This document shows, in pieces, positions 8,048 to 19,126 of a stretch of 64,000 bases of DNA; position 1 is the stretch's first letter; each line of letters begins with the position of its first letter. The notes under the pieces are model-generated. The model worked only from the letters and a program-made list of their open reading frames with translations. It made no database searches and was not told the origin of the DNA. This DNA is from Geoalkalibacter halelectricus (lineage in GTDB: Bacteria > Desulfobacterota > Desulfuromonadia > Desulfuromonadales > Geoalkalibacteraceae): contig NZ_CP092109.1 of assembly GCF_025263685.1 (NCBI RefSeq), positions 2,977,001-3,041,000 on the forward strand. Direction: 5' to 3'. The position numbers and the translations under genes were made by a program.

Positions 8048-9124
8048 TCAGGGACGCGCCTTGGGATAGGACCCGAGCACTTTGAGAAATTGACAATAGC
8101 TTTGCAACTCGGCAATCGCCTCGGCCACTGCCGGATCGGCGACATGGCCTTCCAGATCCAGGAAGAAGATGTATTCCCAGGCCTTGGATTTCAACGGACG
8201 GCTTTCGATCTTGCTCAGGTTGATCTGGCGCTTGCTGAATGGTTCGAGCATGCGGTAGAGAATGCCGGGCTCGTCCTTGACGCTGAACATGATGGAGGTT
8301 TTGTCCTTGCCGCTGCGCTCCGGTGTAGTGCGCCCCACCACCAGGAATCGGGTGAAATTGTTGGGATTGTCGGCAATTTTCGCCTTAACCACCTTGAGCC
8401 CGTAAAAGGAGGCGGCCATCTCGCTGGCAATGGCCGCGGCACTTTCGTCCTCGGTGGCCATTTGTGCCGCCAGAGCGGTGCTGGCCACATCCACCAGGGG
8501 CACCTCGGGCAGGTTTTCCTCCAGCCAGCGCCGGCACTGCGCCAGGGCCTGGGGATGGGATACCACTTTGCGCACCTCCTCCAGGCGGCCGCTGCGCGAG
8601 AGCAGGTCGTGGGAAATTTCCAGCAGGATCTCGGCAATCACCTTGAGATCCGAACCCATGAACATATCCAGGGTATGCGAGACTATGCCCTCGTTGGAAT
8701 TCTCGACGGGCACCACGCCGTAATGGGCACGGCCGCGCTGCACCTCCTCGAACACCGCCGAAATACTCTTCAGGGGCACCAAGCGCGCGGAAAGCCCGAA
8801 CTGCTGCATGGCGGCGACATGGGTAAAAGTCGCCTGGGGGCCGAGGAAGGCCACCTTCATGGGTTCTTCCAGGGACAGGCAGGCTGAGATGATCTCACGG
8901 TAAACGCTGCGAATCGCCTCGGCGGGAAAGGGGCCGGAATTTTTTTCACTCAGGCGCCGATAAATGGCCTGCTCGCGGCTGGGTACGTAAAATTCCTTCT
9001 GCTCGCCGGCCTTGGCGTGACCGACCTCGATGACCACCCTGGCCCGCTCGTTGAGCAGCTCCAGAATCCGGTCGTCGATCTCATCGATTTTGCGCCGCAA
9101 CGGCCCAAGCTTATCCTCTGCCAT
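8048..9124 (-). CDS. pheA: Bifunctional chorismate mutase/prephenate dehydratase (P-protein)
   Basis: Converts chorismate to prephenate and then phenylpyruvate. Three domains are seen in order: an AroQ-type chorismate mutase (about residues 1-90, with 'LRRKIDEIDDRILELLNERA'), a prephenate dehydratase (about 91-270, with 'FLGPQATFTH', 'PVENSNEG' and the catalytic 'NFTRFLVVG'), and a C-terminal ACT domain (about 280-358, 'KDEPGILYRMLEPF', 'INLSKIESRP') expected to bind phenylalanine for feedback inhibition. At 358 residues it has full family length. It is the first gene of pheA-tyrA-aroA-cmk-ispH and is divergent from the aminotransferase at 9317. Confidence 0.96.
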   Translation of the reverse strand: MAEDKLGPLRRKIDEIDDRILELLNERARVVIEVGHAKAGEQKEFYVPSREQAIYRRLSEKNSGPFPAEAIRSVYREIISACLSLEEPMKVAFLGPQATFTHVAAMQQFGLSARLVPLKSISAVFEEVQRGRAHYGVVPVENSNEGIVSHTLDMFMGSDLKVIAEILLEISHDLLSRSGRLEEVRKVVSHPQALAQCRRWLEENLPEVPLVDVASTALAAQMATEDESAAAIASEMAASFYGLKVVKAKIADNPNNFTRFLVVGRTTPERSGKDKTSIMFSVKDEPGILYRMLEPFSKRQINLSKIESRPLKSKAWEYIFFLDLEGHVADPAVAEAIAELQSYCQFLKVLGSYPKARP

Positions 9125-9225
9125 CTCGCACCTCGTTTACGGTCGGAAAGCAGGCAATTTAGCCCAATCGACGGCAAAATGCAACTTGTGTGGCGACACT
9201 TTGCACCCCAGGGCGCAGCCAACCC

Positions 9226-9254
9226 TTGACCCGCCCACACGCCAAGGCTAAACT
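9226..9254 (+). promoter_or_regulatory. Sigma-70-type promoter for the aminotransferase
   Basis: TTGACC (9226-9231), a 17-base spacer and TAAACT (9249-9254) form a good sigma-70 promoter in the pheA-aminotransferase divergent region, about 60 bases before the start codon. Confidence 0.65.
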
Positions 9255-9316
9255 GCGCCGATTGCGGGTTGGCTCTTTTTTCGCCGGCCCCATTTTATCT
9301 CAAGGAGTTGATTGAC

Positions 9317-10507
9317 ATGGCCATTGCCGACAAGGTTCAGGGATGCATCGAGCGTTCTTCGTGGATTCGTAAGATGTTCGAGGAAGGCGCGGCACTGCGG
9401 GAGAAGTACGGCGCCGATAATGTGTTTGATTTCACCCTGGGCAACCCCGCGGTGGAGCCCCCCGAGGCGTTTCGCGCCCAGCTGCTGGAACTGGCGCAGC
9501 GGCCCCTGATCGGCATGCACCGCTACATGAACAATGCCGGGCATGAGCAGACCCGTGCCGCGGTGGCGGAAATCCTTGCCGAGAAAAGCGGCCTGCCGGT
9601 AGCGGCGCGCCACGTCATCATGACCTGCGGCGCGGGCGGCGCCCTCAACGTGATCCTCAAGACCATTCTCAACCCCGGCGAGGAAGTCATCATCCTCACC
9701 CCCTATTTCGTCGAGTACAAGTTCTACATCGACAATCACGGCGGGGTGCCAGTGGAAGTGTGGACTAATCGCGATACCTTCCAGCCCGACATCGACGCCA
9801 TCGCCGCGGCCATCGGCCCCAAGACCCGCGCCCTGATCCTCAATTCGCCCAACAACCCCACGGGCGTCATCTATCCGCGCGAAACCCTGGCCGCCCTGGG
9901 GCGCATGCTGGAGGAGAAAGAAAAGGAACTGGGACGGCAGATCTACGTGATTTCCGACGAACCCTACGCGCGCCTGAGCTACGACGACAAGCAGGTGCCC
10001 GCCATCTTTGCCTGCATCCGCAATGCGGTGATCGCCACTTCTCATTCCAAGGACCTGGCCCTGCCCGGCGAGCGCATCGGCTATCTGGCCGCCAACCCGC
10101 AGATGCGCGAAATCGAGCTGTTCATGGAGGGGGCGGTGTTCTGCAACCGGGTGCTGGGCTTCGTCAACGCGCCGGCGCTCATGCAGCTGCTGGTCGCGGG
10201 GCTGCAGCGCGCCAGCGTGGATGTCGCCGAGTACCAGCACAAGCGCGATGTGCTCTACAATCACCTGAGCAAGCTGGGGTTCGAGATGGTCAAGCCCGAC
10301 GGCGGCTTCTACCTGTTCCCCAAATCGCCCCTGGCCGATGACGTGGAATTCGTCAAGACCGCCCAGCGGCACAACCTGCTGCTGGTGCCGGGGTCGGGCT
10401 TCGGCGCGCCGGGCTTTTTCCGCATCGCCTACTGCGTGGATCTGGCCATGATCGAGCGCAGCCTACCGGCCTGGGACAAACTGGCCGCCGAAACCCTGCG
10501 CCCCTGA
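9317..10507 (+). CDS. PLP-dependent class I/II aminotransferase
   Basis: Fold-type I aminotransferase of 396 residues. The PLP-binding lysine is Lys245 in 'SHSKDLALPGERIG', 'NSPNNPTG' near 177-184 binds the substrate carboxylate and cofactor, and 'SDEPY' near 214-218 carries the Asp that contacts the pyridine nitrogen. The ATG at 9317 has AAGGAG nine bases upstream; the longer frame from 9269 lacks one. It stands alone on the plus strand, divergent from pheA-tyrA, so transamination of phenylpyruvate or hydroxyphenylpyruvate is a reasonable guess, but aspartate or alanine cannot be excluded. Confidence 0.88.
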   Translation: MAIADKVQGCIERSSWIRKMFEEGAALREKYGADNVFDFTLGNPAVEPPEAFRAQLLELAQRPLIGMHRYMNNAGHEQTRAAVAEILAEKSGLPVAARHVIMTCGAGGALNVILKTILNPGEEVIILTPYFVEYKFYIDNHGGVPVEVWTNRDTFQPDIDAIAAAIGPKTRALILNSPNNPTGVIYPRETLAALGRMLEEKEKELGRQIYVISDEPYARLSYDDKQVPAIFACIRNAVIATSHSKDLALPGERIGYLAANPQMREIELFMEGAVFCNRVLGFVNAPALMQLLVAGLQRASVDVAEYQHKRDVLYNHLSKLGFEMVKPDGGFYLFPKSPLADDVEFVKTAQRHNLLLVPGSGFGAPGFFRIAYCVDLAMIERSLPAWDKLAAETLRP

Positions 10508-10513
10508 AAAGCC

Positions 10514-10543
10514 AAGGGCCGGTCTCGCGAGACCGGCCCTTTT
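10514..10543 (+). terminator. Intrinsic terminator of the aminotransferase gene
   Basis: AAGGGCCGGTCTC pairs with GAGACCGGCCCTT and is followed by further T residues, seven bases after the aminotransferase stop. The symmetric flanks could also serve recJ, which ends at 10546 on the other strand. Confidence 0.85.
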
Positions 10544-10545
10544 AC

Positions 10546-12267
10546 TTATCCATTTTCCCGTAAATCCTTCACCCGCAACTGGACGGAGTCACGCCCCTGC
10601 CAGCGATTGATCTGCGGCGTACAGAGCACATCGACCCGCCCCTTGATGCCCTGCCAACGCGCTGCCGCGCCGAAGGCGATACAAGGCAGACTCAAGTCGT
10701 CCTGGCGCAACTGGAATTGCAGATGATCGCGACCCACGCAGCGCGGCCGCTCAAAGACCGCCCCGTTCACGCGGAACAGGGGCTCGGGATTGCCAGGGCC
10801 GAAGGGAGCGAGGGCGGCCAGTTCGGCTACGTCTGCCTGGGCGAAGGCGGTCAGTTCCACTTCACCGTCGTGCAGCATTTGCGGCAGCAAAGCCTCCTCA
10901 TCGAGCCACTCGTGCGCCACATTTTCGAACCGCGCGTCAAAACTCTCTACCTGATGCGCGCTAAGAGTCAATCCGGCCGCGTATTCATGTCCGCCGAAGC
11001 CTTGCAGCTCCGTGCTGCAACGCTCCAGGGCCTGATACAGATGAAACCCGCGGATTGACCGCGCCGATCCCTTGCCGCGCCCCTGCTCCAGGGCAATCAG
11101 AACCGTAGGCCTATGAAAGCGCTCCACCAGCCGGCTGGCGACGATGCCGATGACACCGGGATGCCAGCGCTCATCGGCGAGGACAATGGAATTGCGCTGC
11201 GGCTGATCCAGCTTTGCAAGGCGCTCCAGCGCCTGGCTGAAGGTTTCCGCCTCGATGGCCTGGCGCTGTCGATTGCACGCGTCAAGCTGCTCGGCAATAG
11301 CGCGTGCCTCCTGAGCGTCCTCGGTCAGCAGCAGCCTGACCGCCGCGGCCGCATCCTCCAGGCGACCGGCGGCATTGAGACGCGGCGCCAACTGAAAGCC
11401 CACCGCTCCACAATTGATCTCCCGCACTCCGGCGACCTGGCGTAATGCAGCCAGGCCGGGGCGGCGATCCTGGGCCATGAGATCCAACCCAGCACGGGTC
11501 AAAATCCGATTGACGCCGGTCAGGGGCACGATGTCGGCAATGGTCCCCAGGGCAACCAGATCGAGAACCTGCTTGAGGTCGGGCTCGGGTCGGCTGTGAA
11601 ACCAGCCCTGGGCGCGCAATTCGCGCCGCACCGCCAGGGCCAGAAAAAAAGCCACCCCGACGCCGGCGAGGTGCTTATCGGGAAAAGTGTCGTCGGGCAG
11701 ATGGGGATTGATCAGTGCCAGAGCCCGCGGCAACTCCTGGGGGGGCTGGTGATGGTCGGTGATGATGAGATCGAGCCCCAGCTCGGCCGCCAGCCGCGCC
11801 TCCGCGACGGCGCTGATGCCGCAGTCGACCGAAACCACCAGGTGCTTGCCCCTGGCCTGGGCGGCCCGCAGGGCCTCGGCGGAAAGACCATAGCCGTCGC
11901 GCAAACGCAGGGGGATATGAAAATCGACTTGCGCGCCCATGGCCCGCAGACTCTCCACCAACAAGGCTGCGGCGCTGATCCCGTCCACATCGTAATCGCC
12001 GTGCACCTCCACGGGATGTTGCTCACGCACGGCGCGCGCCAGGCGCTCGGCGGCCCGATCCATGCTACGGAGCAAGCCCGGATCGGGCAGCGCCGCCAGG
12101 CGCGCCTGCAAAAACACCCCCGCCTGCTCGGGATCGACCAGGCCGCGTCCAGCCAGAACCCGCGCGCACAGGGGCGAGAGATTCAAAGCCGCGCCCAGCT
12201 GAGTAATCTGGGCCAAGACCTGATGGGCTTGGCGGGGCAGCCAGCGGCGTCGGCTTATGGGCTCCAT
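10546..12267 (-). CDS. recJ: Single-stranded-DNA-specific 5'-3' exonuclease RecJ
   Basis: DHH-family exonuclease acting in recombination, mismatch and base-excision repair. Metal-binding motifs are complete: 'HGDYDVDGIS' at 89-98, 'VDCGIS' at 147-152, 'DHH' at 171-173 and 'ALGTIADIVPL' further on. The DHHA1 domain ('GRGKGSARS', 'GFGGHEYAAG') and a C-terminal OB domain follow. Length 573 residues is normal. Its start overlaps the end of the upstream lipoprotein gene by 13 bp, so the two are probably co-transcribed. Confidence 0.95.
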   Translation of the reverse strand: MEPISRRRWLPRQAHQVLAQITQLGAALNLSPLCARVLAGRGLVDPEQAGVFLQARLAALPDPGLLRSMDRAAERLARAVREQHPVEVHGDYDVDGISAAALLVESLRAMGAQVDFHIPLRLRDGYGLSAEALRAAQARGKHLVVSVDCGISAVAEARLAAELGLDLIITDHHQPPQELPRALALINPHLPDDTFPDKHLAGVGVAFFLALAVRRELRAQGWFHSRPEPDLKQVLDLVALGTIADIVPLTGVNRILTRAGLDLMAQDRRPGLAALRQVAGVREINCGAVGFQLAPRLNAAGRLEDAAAAVRLLLTEDAQEARAIAEQLDACNRQRQAIEAETFSQALERLAKLDQPQRNSIVLADERWHPGVIGIVASRLVERFHRPTVLIALEQGRGKGSARSIRGFHLYQALERCSTELQGFGGHEYAAGLTLSAHQVESFDARFENVAHEWLDEEALLPQMLHDGEVELTAFAQADVAELAALAPFGPGNPEPLFRVNGAVFERPRCVGRDHLQFQLRQDDLSLPCIAFGAAARWQGIKGRVDVLCTPQINRWQGRDSVQLRVKDLRENG

Positions 12268-13112
12268 GCGGGTCCTGCATCCGGAAACGGGTGCTGCGCC
12301 AGGGGGAGGTAAAGAATATTTCCCAGATAGGAGAGCCTGCGGCCATCGAAAAATCTCGCCTCGATCCGCTCAGGATCATTCGTCCCCCAGTGATTATCGG
12401 CCATCAGCACGTCCTCTGGCACCTCCTCGCCGAGAACCGCAGCATAGTCGCGGCTGTCCAGGATATTGTTGTAGCGGATCACATAGTCGCGGGGGTGAGA
12501 AGTGAAAAAGAACGCTCTGCCGTTGTCCACCAGATGGTTGAATTCAATGACGGGCGCGCCGTAATGAAAGCGGATCCCCGCGTCATTGCCGCGGATCAAG
12601 TTGTGGGAGATGTGCATATCGCTGGTGTTGAAGCGCAGGGCGACCAGATTATCCTGAAAAATACTCTGCGTGACTCGCACCTGGGAATCGAAGCTATGGA
12701 TGGCGCTGTCGGCCTGGGTGAAGATGCAGTGGGAAAAAACCGCCTCGGGGCTTTGGCGCAGGTTGACGGCACCCCAGCTACCGGCCCCCGCATCCTCCCG
12801 GGCGGCTCGAAAGACGATGGGGGCTTCGGCGGTGCCACGCGCCAGGATGCGCCCGCGCACGATAAGCTCACTGCCGGGAAAAAAGGGATGAATCCTCAGC
12901 AAGTCCTCGCCTTCGACCGGCGGCAGAAACACCACCTGCGTGCCGGGGACGATGTGCAAGGTGGCACCCTCCTCGATGGTGACGTCGCCACGCAGGTACA
13001 CGGTGTTTTCCCAGAAAATCTCGCCGTGGAGGTCTCCGGTGATGGGGCGCGCTGCCAGGGTGCAACCACTCAGCACTACCAGCAGCACGACGCAGGTCAG
13101 ATAACATCTCAT
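12255..13112 (-). CDS. Lipoprotein with right-handed beta-helix (NosD/pectate-lyase-like) repeats
   Basis: Function unknown. The N-terminus is a lipoprotein signal with lipobox LSGC, the lipidated residue being Cys17. From about residue 35 the sequence shows beta-helix rungs: 'GDVTIEEGATLHIVPGTQV', then repeated 'N.I..N..GI...' segments such as 'HNLIRGNDAGIRF' and 'IRYNNILDSRDYA', ending near 'NHWGTNDPERIEARFFD'. Such folds occur in copper-processing NosD, polysaccharide-active proteins and adhesins, but no catalytic motif is evident. It would sit in the outer membrane or periplasm. It lies between the sec operon terminator and recJ, overlapping recJ by 13 bp. Confidence 0.75.
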   Translation of the reverse strand: MRCYLTCVVLLVVLSGCTLAARPITGDLHGEIFWENTVYLRGDVTIEEGATLHIVPGTQVVFLPPVEGEDLLRIHPFFPGSELIVRGRILARGTAEAPIVFRAAREDAGAGSWGAVNLRQSPEAVFSHCIFTQADSAIHSFDSQVRVTQSIFQDNLVALRFNTSDMHISHNLIRGNDAGIRFHYGAPVIEFNHLVDNGRAFFFTSHPRDYVIRYNNILDSRDYAAVLGEEVPEDVLMADNHWGTNDPERIEARFFDGRRLSYLGNILYLPLAQHPFPDAGPAWSP

Positions 13113-13156
13113 GGTTTACGGCTTTCCAGAATTCTGGCGGTCCCGAATATGCGAAA

Positions 13157-13177
13157 GGCCGGGAAAAATTCCCGGCC
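13157..13177 (-). terminator. Intrinsic terminator after the queA-tgt-yajC-secDF-TPR operon
   Basis: GGCCGGGAA (13157-13165) pairs with TTCCCGGCC (13169-13177) with a three-base loop. On the minus strand it is followed by TTTCGC, about 40 bases after the TPR gene stop. Confidence 0.6.
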
Positions 13178-13217
13178 CTCGCTATGCTGGCGGTTTTGCC
13201 GGCCGCGCGTCGGCTGA

Positions 13218-13778
13218 TTATTGTCGAAGAGCTTCGATGGCGCGCAGTTCGGCGCGCAGTTGCTCAACACCCTGGCCGCTGGGATGCAGTTCCACATAGC
13301 GCGACCAGGCCTGGTGCGCCTTGTCAAGATCCTGCAGATCGTAGCGGTATACCACACCCAGGTTGTAGAGGCTCTGGGGATGGAAGGGGTTCATCTCGTT
13401 GGCCTTGCGGAAGTTTTCAATGGCCCGATCATACCAGCCGACGCGCCGGAACATGACGCCCTGATTGGTGATCACGTCGGGATCATTGGGGTCCATTTCC
13501 AGGGCCTTGTTGTAGGCCTCGATGGCCTTCATGGGCTGGTTGCTGTCGAAATAGTTATGCCCGAGTTGCACCCAGGCGCTGCGATTGCCGGGCTCCTTGC
13601 GCACGATTTCCTCGAGCATCTGGATGTTCTGCTGCAGCATCACGTTGGGAGCCGAGGCGGGCGGCGTGGCGGTGCGGGCGGGCGCGGATTCCTTGCCGCC
13701 GGTATTGGCGATGATGACGCCGAGAAGTACGCCGATGACCAAGGCCGCGCCGGCCAGAATCCAGGTTTCTTTTTTCAT
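13218..13778 (-). CDS. Membrane-anchored tetratricopeptide repeat protein
   Basis: A 186-residue protein with an N-terminal membrane anchor (about residues 5-24) and roughly three to four TPR units from residue 50 onward ('AWVQLGHNYFDSNQPMKAIEAYNKALEMDPND', then 'VITNQGVMFRRVGWYDRAIENFRKANEMNPFHP' and a third at 'SLYNLGVVYRYDL'). TPRs mediate protein-protein contacts. Its ATG overlaps the secF stop by four bases (ATGA), so it is translationally coupled to the SecDF subunits. A scaffold role at the translocon is inferred from position only. Confidence 0.8.
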   Translation of the reverse strand: MKKETWILAGAALVIGVLLGVIIANTGGKESAPARTATPPASAPNVMLQQNIQMLEEIVRKEPGNRSAWVQLGHNYFDSNQPMKAIEAYNKALEMDPNDPDVITNQGVMFRRVGWYDRAIENFRKANEMNPFHPQSLYNLGVVYRYDLQDLDKAHQAWSRYVELHPSGQGVEQLRAELRAIEALRQ

Positions 13779-14716
13779 GATGCAACCTCCTCCGCGACCT
13801 CGTCGGTCTGCGGCTCCTTGCGCGGCCGCCAGTTCTCCCAGAAGATGAGAATGGGGCTGGCCACGAAAATCGACGAATAGGTTCCCACGATCACCCCGAT
13901 GAGCAGGGCGAAGGCGAAATTGTGAATAACCCCGCCGCCGAAGATGAACAGGGCGAGCACCACCATCAAGGTGGTTCCCGAGGTCAACAGGGTTCGCGAC
14001 AGGGTCTGGTTGATGCTCTTGTTGATCACCGCCGGCAGCCCCTCGCGCGCATTCTTGGCCATGTTCTCGCGGATGCGGTCGTAGACGATGATGGTGTCGT
14101 TGAGCGAATAACCGATAATGGCGAGAAATGCGGCCACGATGGGCAGATCGATTTCGCGCCCGAAGAGCGAGAACAACCCGAGAGTGATCAACACGTCATG
14201 CATCAGGGCGACGATGGCGCCCAAGGCAAAGCGGAACTCGAAACGCCAGGTGACGTAGATAAGGATCCCGACCATGGCGTAGAAAATCGCCAGCATGCCC
14301 TTGGTGCGCAGCTCCTGGCCGACCTGGGGTCCGACCATTTCGGCACGGCGCAACTCGACCCGGTCGCTGCCGTAAGTCTGCTCGAGCACCACATCCACTT
14401 GCTGCGCCAATCCTTCGAGTTCAGCCGAGGTGGTTTGCGTGCGGATCAGAAACTCATTGGGCTCGTCGCCGAACTGCTGAATGCCGATGGGACCAAGGTC
14501 AACGCCGGCGAGCGCCTCGCGAATCTCGGCGGGGTTGGTGTCGACCTCGAATTTGACCTGGACGAGCATCCCCCCGGCAAAGTCGATGCCGTAATTGGGA
14601 CCGCCCTTGGCGATCAGCGAGACCACCCCGATGAGGATCATCGCCAGGCTGAAAATAACGGCGAGCTTGCGCTTGCCGATGAAATCGATGTTGGTTTCGG
14701 ACTTGATCAACCGCAT
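13775..14716 (-). CDS. secF: Protein translocase subunit SecF
   Basis: Membrane partner of SecD; the SecDF complex uses proton motive force to pull proteins through SecYEG on the periplasmic side. The 313-residue protein has the expected first membrane helix, the periplasmic 'GIDFAGGMLVQVKF' segment near residue 44, and a five-helix C-terminal bundle including 'GYSLNDTIIVYDRIREN' and 'TSGTTLMVVLALF'. It follows secD by 18 bp and overlaps the TPR gene. Confidence 0.96.
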   Translation of the reverse strand: MRLIKSETNIDFIGKRKLAVIFSLAMILIGVVSLIAKGGPNYGIDFAGGMLVQVKFEVDTNPAEIREALAGVDLGPIGIQQFGDEPNEFLIRTQTTSAELEGLAQQVDVVLEQTYGSDRVELRRAEMVGPQVGQELRTKGMLAIFYAMVGILIYVTWRFEFRFALGAIVALMHDVLITLGLFSLFGREIDLPIVAAFLAIIGYSLNDTIIVYDRIRENMAKNAREGLPAVINKSINQTLSRTLLTSGTTLMVVLALFIFGGGVIHNFAFALLIGVIVGTYSSIFVASPILIFWENWRPRKEPQTDEVAEEVAS

Positions 14717-14734
14717 GAATGGCTCCTTATGCCT

Positions 14735-16339
14735 TTAACCGATGCTTATCCGCTTGGCACGGCCCGTATTCAGAAAATAGTCGAAAACCGTCCGTGTTAC
14801 GAATATGGCGGTAAACAAGGAGGCAATGATCCCCACCGACAAGGTTACGGCAAAGCCTTTGACCGGGCCGGTGCCGAACTGGAACAAAACCAGCGCGGCG
14901 ACCAAAGTGGTGATGTTGGCGTCGATGATGGTCGAGAACGCCTTGCTGTAACCGGCCTCCAGAGCGGCGCGCGCCGTTTTGCCGATGCGCAACTCCTCAC
15001 GGATGCGCTCGAAGATAAGTACGTTGGCATCCACGGCCATACCGACGGTGAGCACGATTCCGGCGATACCTGGCAGCGTCAAGGAGGCCTTGAACATGCT
15101 CAGCATGGCCATGATGAAAACCAGGTTGAGTACCAGGGCAAGAATGGCAACCAGCCCGGAGAGCCCGTAGTAAAGGGCGATGGCCACCACCACTAGGGCG
15201 CCGCCGACGGTAATGGACACGATTCCCTGCTGAATGGAGTCACGTCCCAGGGAGGGACCGACGGTGCGGTTTTCAAGAATCTGCACCGGTGCCGGCAACG
15301 AACCGGCGCGCAGGACAATGGCCAGGTCGGTTGCCTCGCGCTCGGTAAAAGCGCCCGAAATCTGCGCGCTGCCGCCCGAAATGCGCTCACGAATGACCGG
15401 CGCTGAATAGACCGTATCGTCGAGCACGATGGCCATGCGCCGGCCGACGTTGGCCGCGGTGATCTGATCGAAGCGCCGCGCTCCCAGGGCGTTGAAGTCG
15501 ATGGCCACGTAGGGCTCGCGGAAACGCGGGTCGATGCGCACCTGAGCGTCGGCCAGCAAATCTCCGGTCAACAGAGTCGCGGTGTGCACGGCGATGGGGG
15601 TTTCCGTCACGGCACCGGTGCGCGGATCGGCGCGGCGCTCGTAAAGCACCTGGGTCCCAGGCGGCAGGCGGCCTTCCGCGATGTCGCCCGCGGTGACATC
15701 TTCGGCGACCATCTTGAACTCAAGGCGGGCGGTCCTGCCGAGCAGTTCAATGGCGCGATGGGGATCCTGCACCCCCGGCAATTGAACGAGAATGCGATTG
15801 TCCGCCTGGCGTTGAAGGACAGGTTCGGTTACGCCGAACTGGTCGACGCGGTTGCGCAGGGTCTCCAGGGCCTGGCGGTGGGCGTAATCGCGAATCTGGT
15901 CGATTTCGCGGGTGCTGAACCGATAGTGCTTGGCGATGTAGCCGCCGTCCAGGGGTTGAGTCTGAACCTCAAGATTGGGGAAATTGTCGCGCATGAGGCG
16001 TTCCACCTGGCGCGCCGTTTCCTCGTCGTAAACCGTGATGCTGATGCCCCCGGCGGCCAGATCGCGCGAAACGCCGCGGTAGATCAGGTCACGCTCGCGC
16101 AGCAAGGTTTCGGTTTGATCCACCAGGGTGTCCAGACGGCTTTCGACAGCCTTGTCGACCTCAACACCGAGGATCAGGTGCATCCCGCCCTGCAGATCGA
16201 GCCCCAGGTGAATGGGGTCAAAGGCCTTGGTCCACCAGGCGGGCAACTTATCGCCGGCCAGGGTGGGCCCCAGGGCAAAGAGGGACAGAACCACCAGCAA
16301 CAGGATGACCGCACCCCGTATCTTGAGGTTTTTGGACAT
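14735..16339 (-). CDS. secD: Protein translocase subunit SecD
   Basis: RND-like membrane component of the SecDF accessory translocase. The 534 residues comprise an N-terminal helix, the P1 head with 'GLDLQGGMHLILGVE' near 47-61, a large periplasmic region including 'NRVDQFGVTEP' and 'RILVQLPGV', and five C-terminal helices with 'AVDANVLIFERIREEL' carrying the conserved Asp for proton relay. It lies between yajC and secF as in E. coli. Confidence 0.97.
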   Translation of the reverse strand: MSKNLKIRGAVILLLVVLSLFALGPTLAGDKLPAWWTKAFDPIHLGLDLQGGMHLILGVEVDKAVESRLDTLVDQTETLLRERDLIYRGVSRDLAAGGISITVYDEETARQVERLMRDNFPNLEVQTQPLDGGYIAKHYRFSTREIDQIRDYAHRQALETLRNRVDQFGVTEPVLQRQADNRILVQLPGVQDPHRAIELLGRTARLEFKMVAEDVTAGDIAEGRLPPGTQVLYERRADPRTGAVTETPIAVHTATLLTGDLLADAQVRIDPRFREPYVAIDFNALGARRFDQITAANVGRRMAIVLDDTVYSAPVIRERISGGSAQISGAFTEREATDLAIVLRAGSLPAPVQILENRTVGPSLGRDSIQQGIVSITVGGALVVVAIALYYGLSGLVAILALVLNLVFIMAMLSMFKASLTLPGIAGIVLTVGMAVDANVLIFERIREELRIGKTARAALEAGYSKAFSTIIDANITTLVAALVLFQFGTGPVKGFAVTLSVGIIASLFTAIFVTRTVFDYFLNTGRAKRISIG

Positions 16340-16417
16340 ATCGTTTAACTCTCCTTGCGATGTAAAATCCTGCGGCGCCCCGAGGGATCAGGGCGCCGCG
16401 GAGCAGAGGCGATCAGA

Positions 16418-16723
16418 TTATTGCGCCTTTTTGTTGGCAACCGATGCACGATTGACCTTGATTTTCACACCCGTGGCGATTTCCAGGGTGACCACCGAAT
16501 CCTGAATGGCGGTAATCCGGCCGTGGATACCGCCGGCCGTCACCACCTCATCGCCTGCCTGGAGGGCGTCAAGCAACTCCCGGTGCTGTTTGGCCCGCTT
16601 CTGCTGGGGCCGGATGAGCAGGAAATAAAAGATGGCGAACATGAGCACCAGCATGATGATGCCCGAATAAGGGTTGCCCTGCTGGGCGCCGTTTCCGGCC
16701 ATGGCGAAAGCTTCAGAAACCAT
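16418..16723 (-). CDS. yajC: Preprotein translocase subunit YajC
   Basis: Small inner-membrane protein that associates with SecDF. The 101 residues include one membrane helix (about 20-40, 'GIIMLVLMFAIFYFLLIRPQQKR'-like region) followed by the family segment 'RPQQKRAKQHRELLDALQ' and the KOW-like 'GDEVVTAGGIHGRI'. The order tgt-yajC-secD-secF is conserved. Confidence 0.95.
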   Translation of the reverse strand: MVSEAFAMAGNGAQQGNPYSGIIMLVLMFAIFYFLLIRPQQKRAKQHRELLDALQAGDEVVTAGGIHGRITAIQDSVVTLEIATGVKIKVNRASVANKKAQ

Positions 16724-16779
16724 TGTGTGAATCCTCCTCTATGGATCGTTGATGGAGAAAAAGGGCCTTGGCGCGCGCC

Positions 16780-18974
<2,195 letters not shown>

Positions 18975-19033
18975 TAAACCGCCGGTCGGCGCACCTGACA
19001 AACCCCTCAGGCCACCCAAAAATACAGCTTGCT

Positions 19034-19062
19034 AGGAAACCATAAATGGTTGCCGAAGTCAA
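19034..19062 (-). promoter_or_regulatory. Possible promoter and operator-like palindrome upstream of queA
   Basis: On the minus strand TTGACT (57-62 of the 19000s) lies 17 bases before TTTCCT, a weak promoter. The spacer and -10 region overlap the palindrome AACCATAAATGGTT (19038-19051), so a repressor site is possible. The regulator is unknown. Confidence 0.3.
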
Positions 19063-19126
19063 CTCGATTCGGCCGGAAGAGTCCGCCAAGAGGAGGCCGA
19101 AACAAGCCCCTACTCCCCTGTAATCC

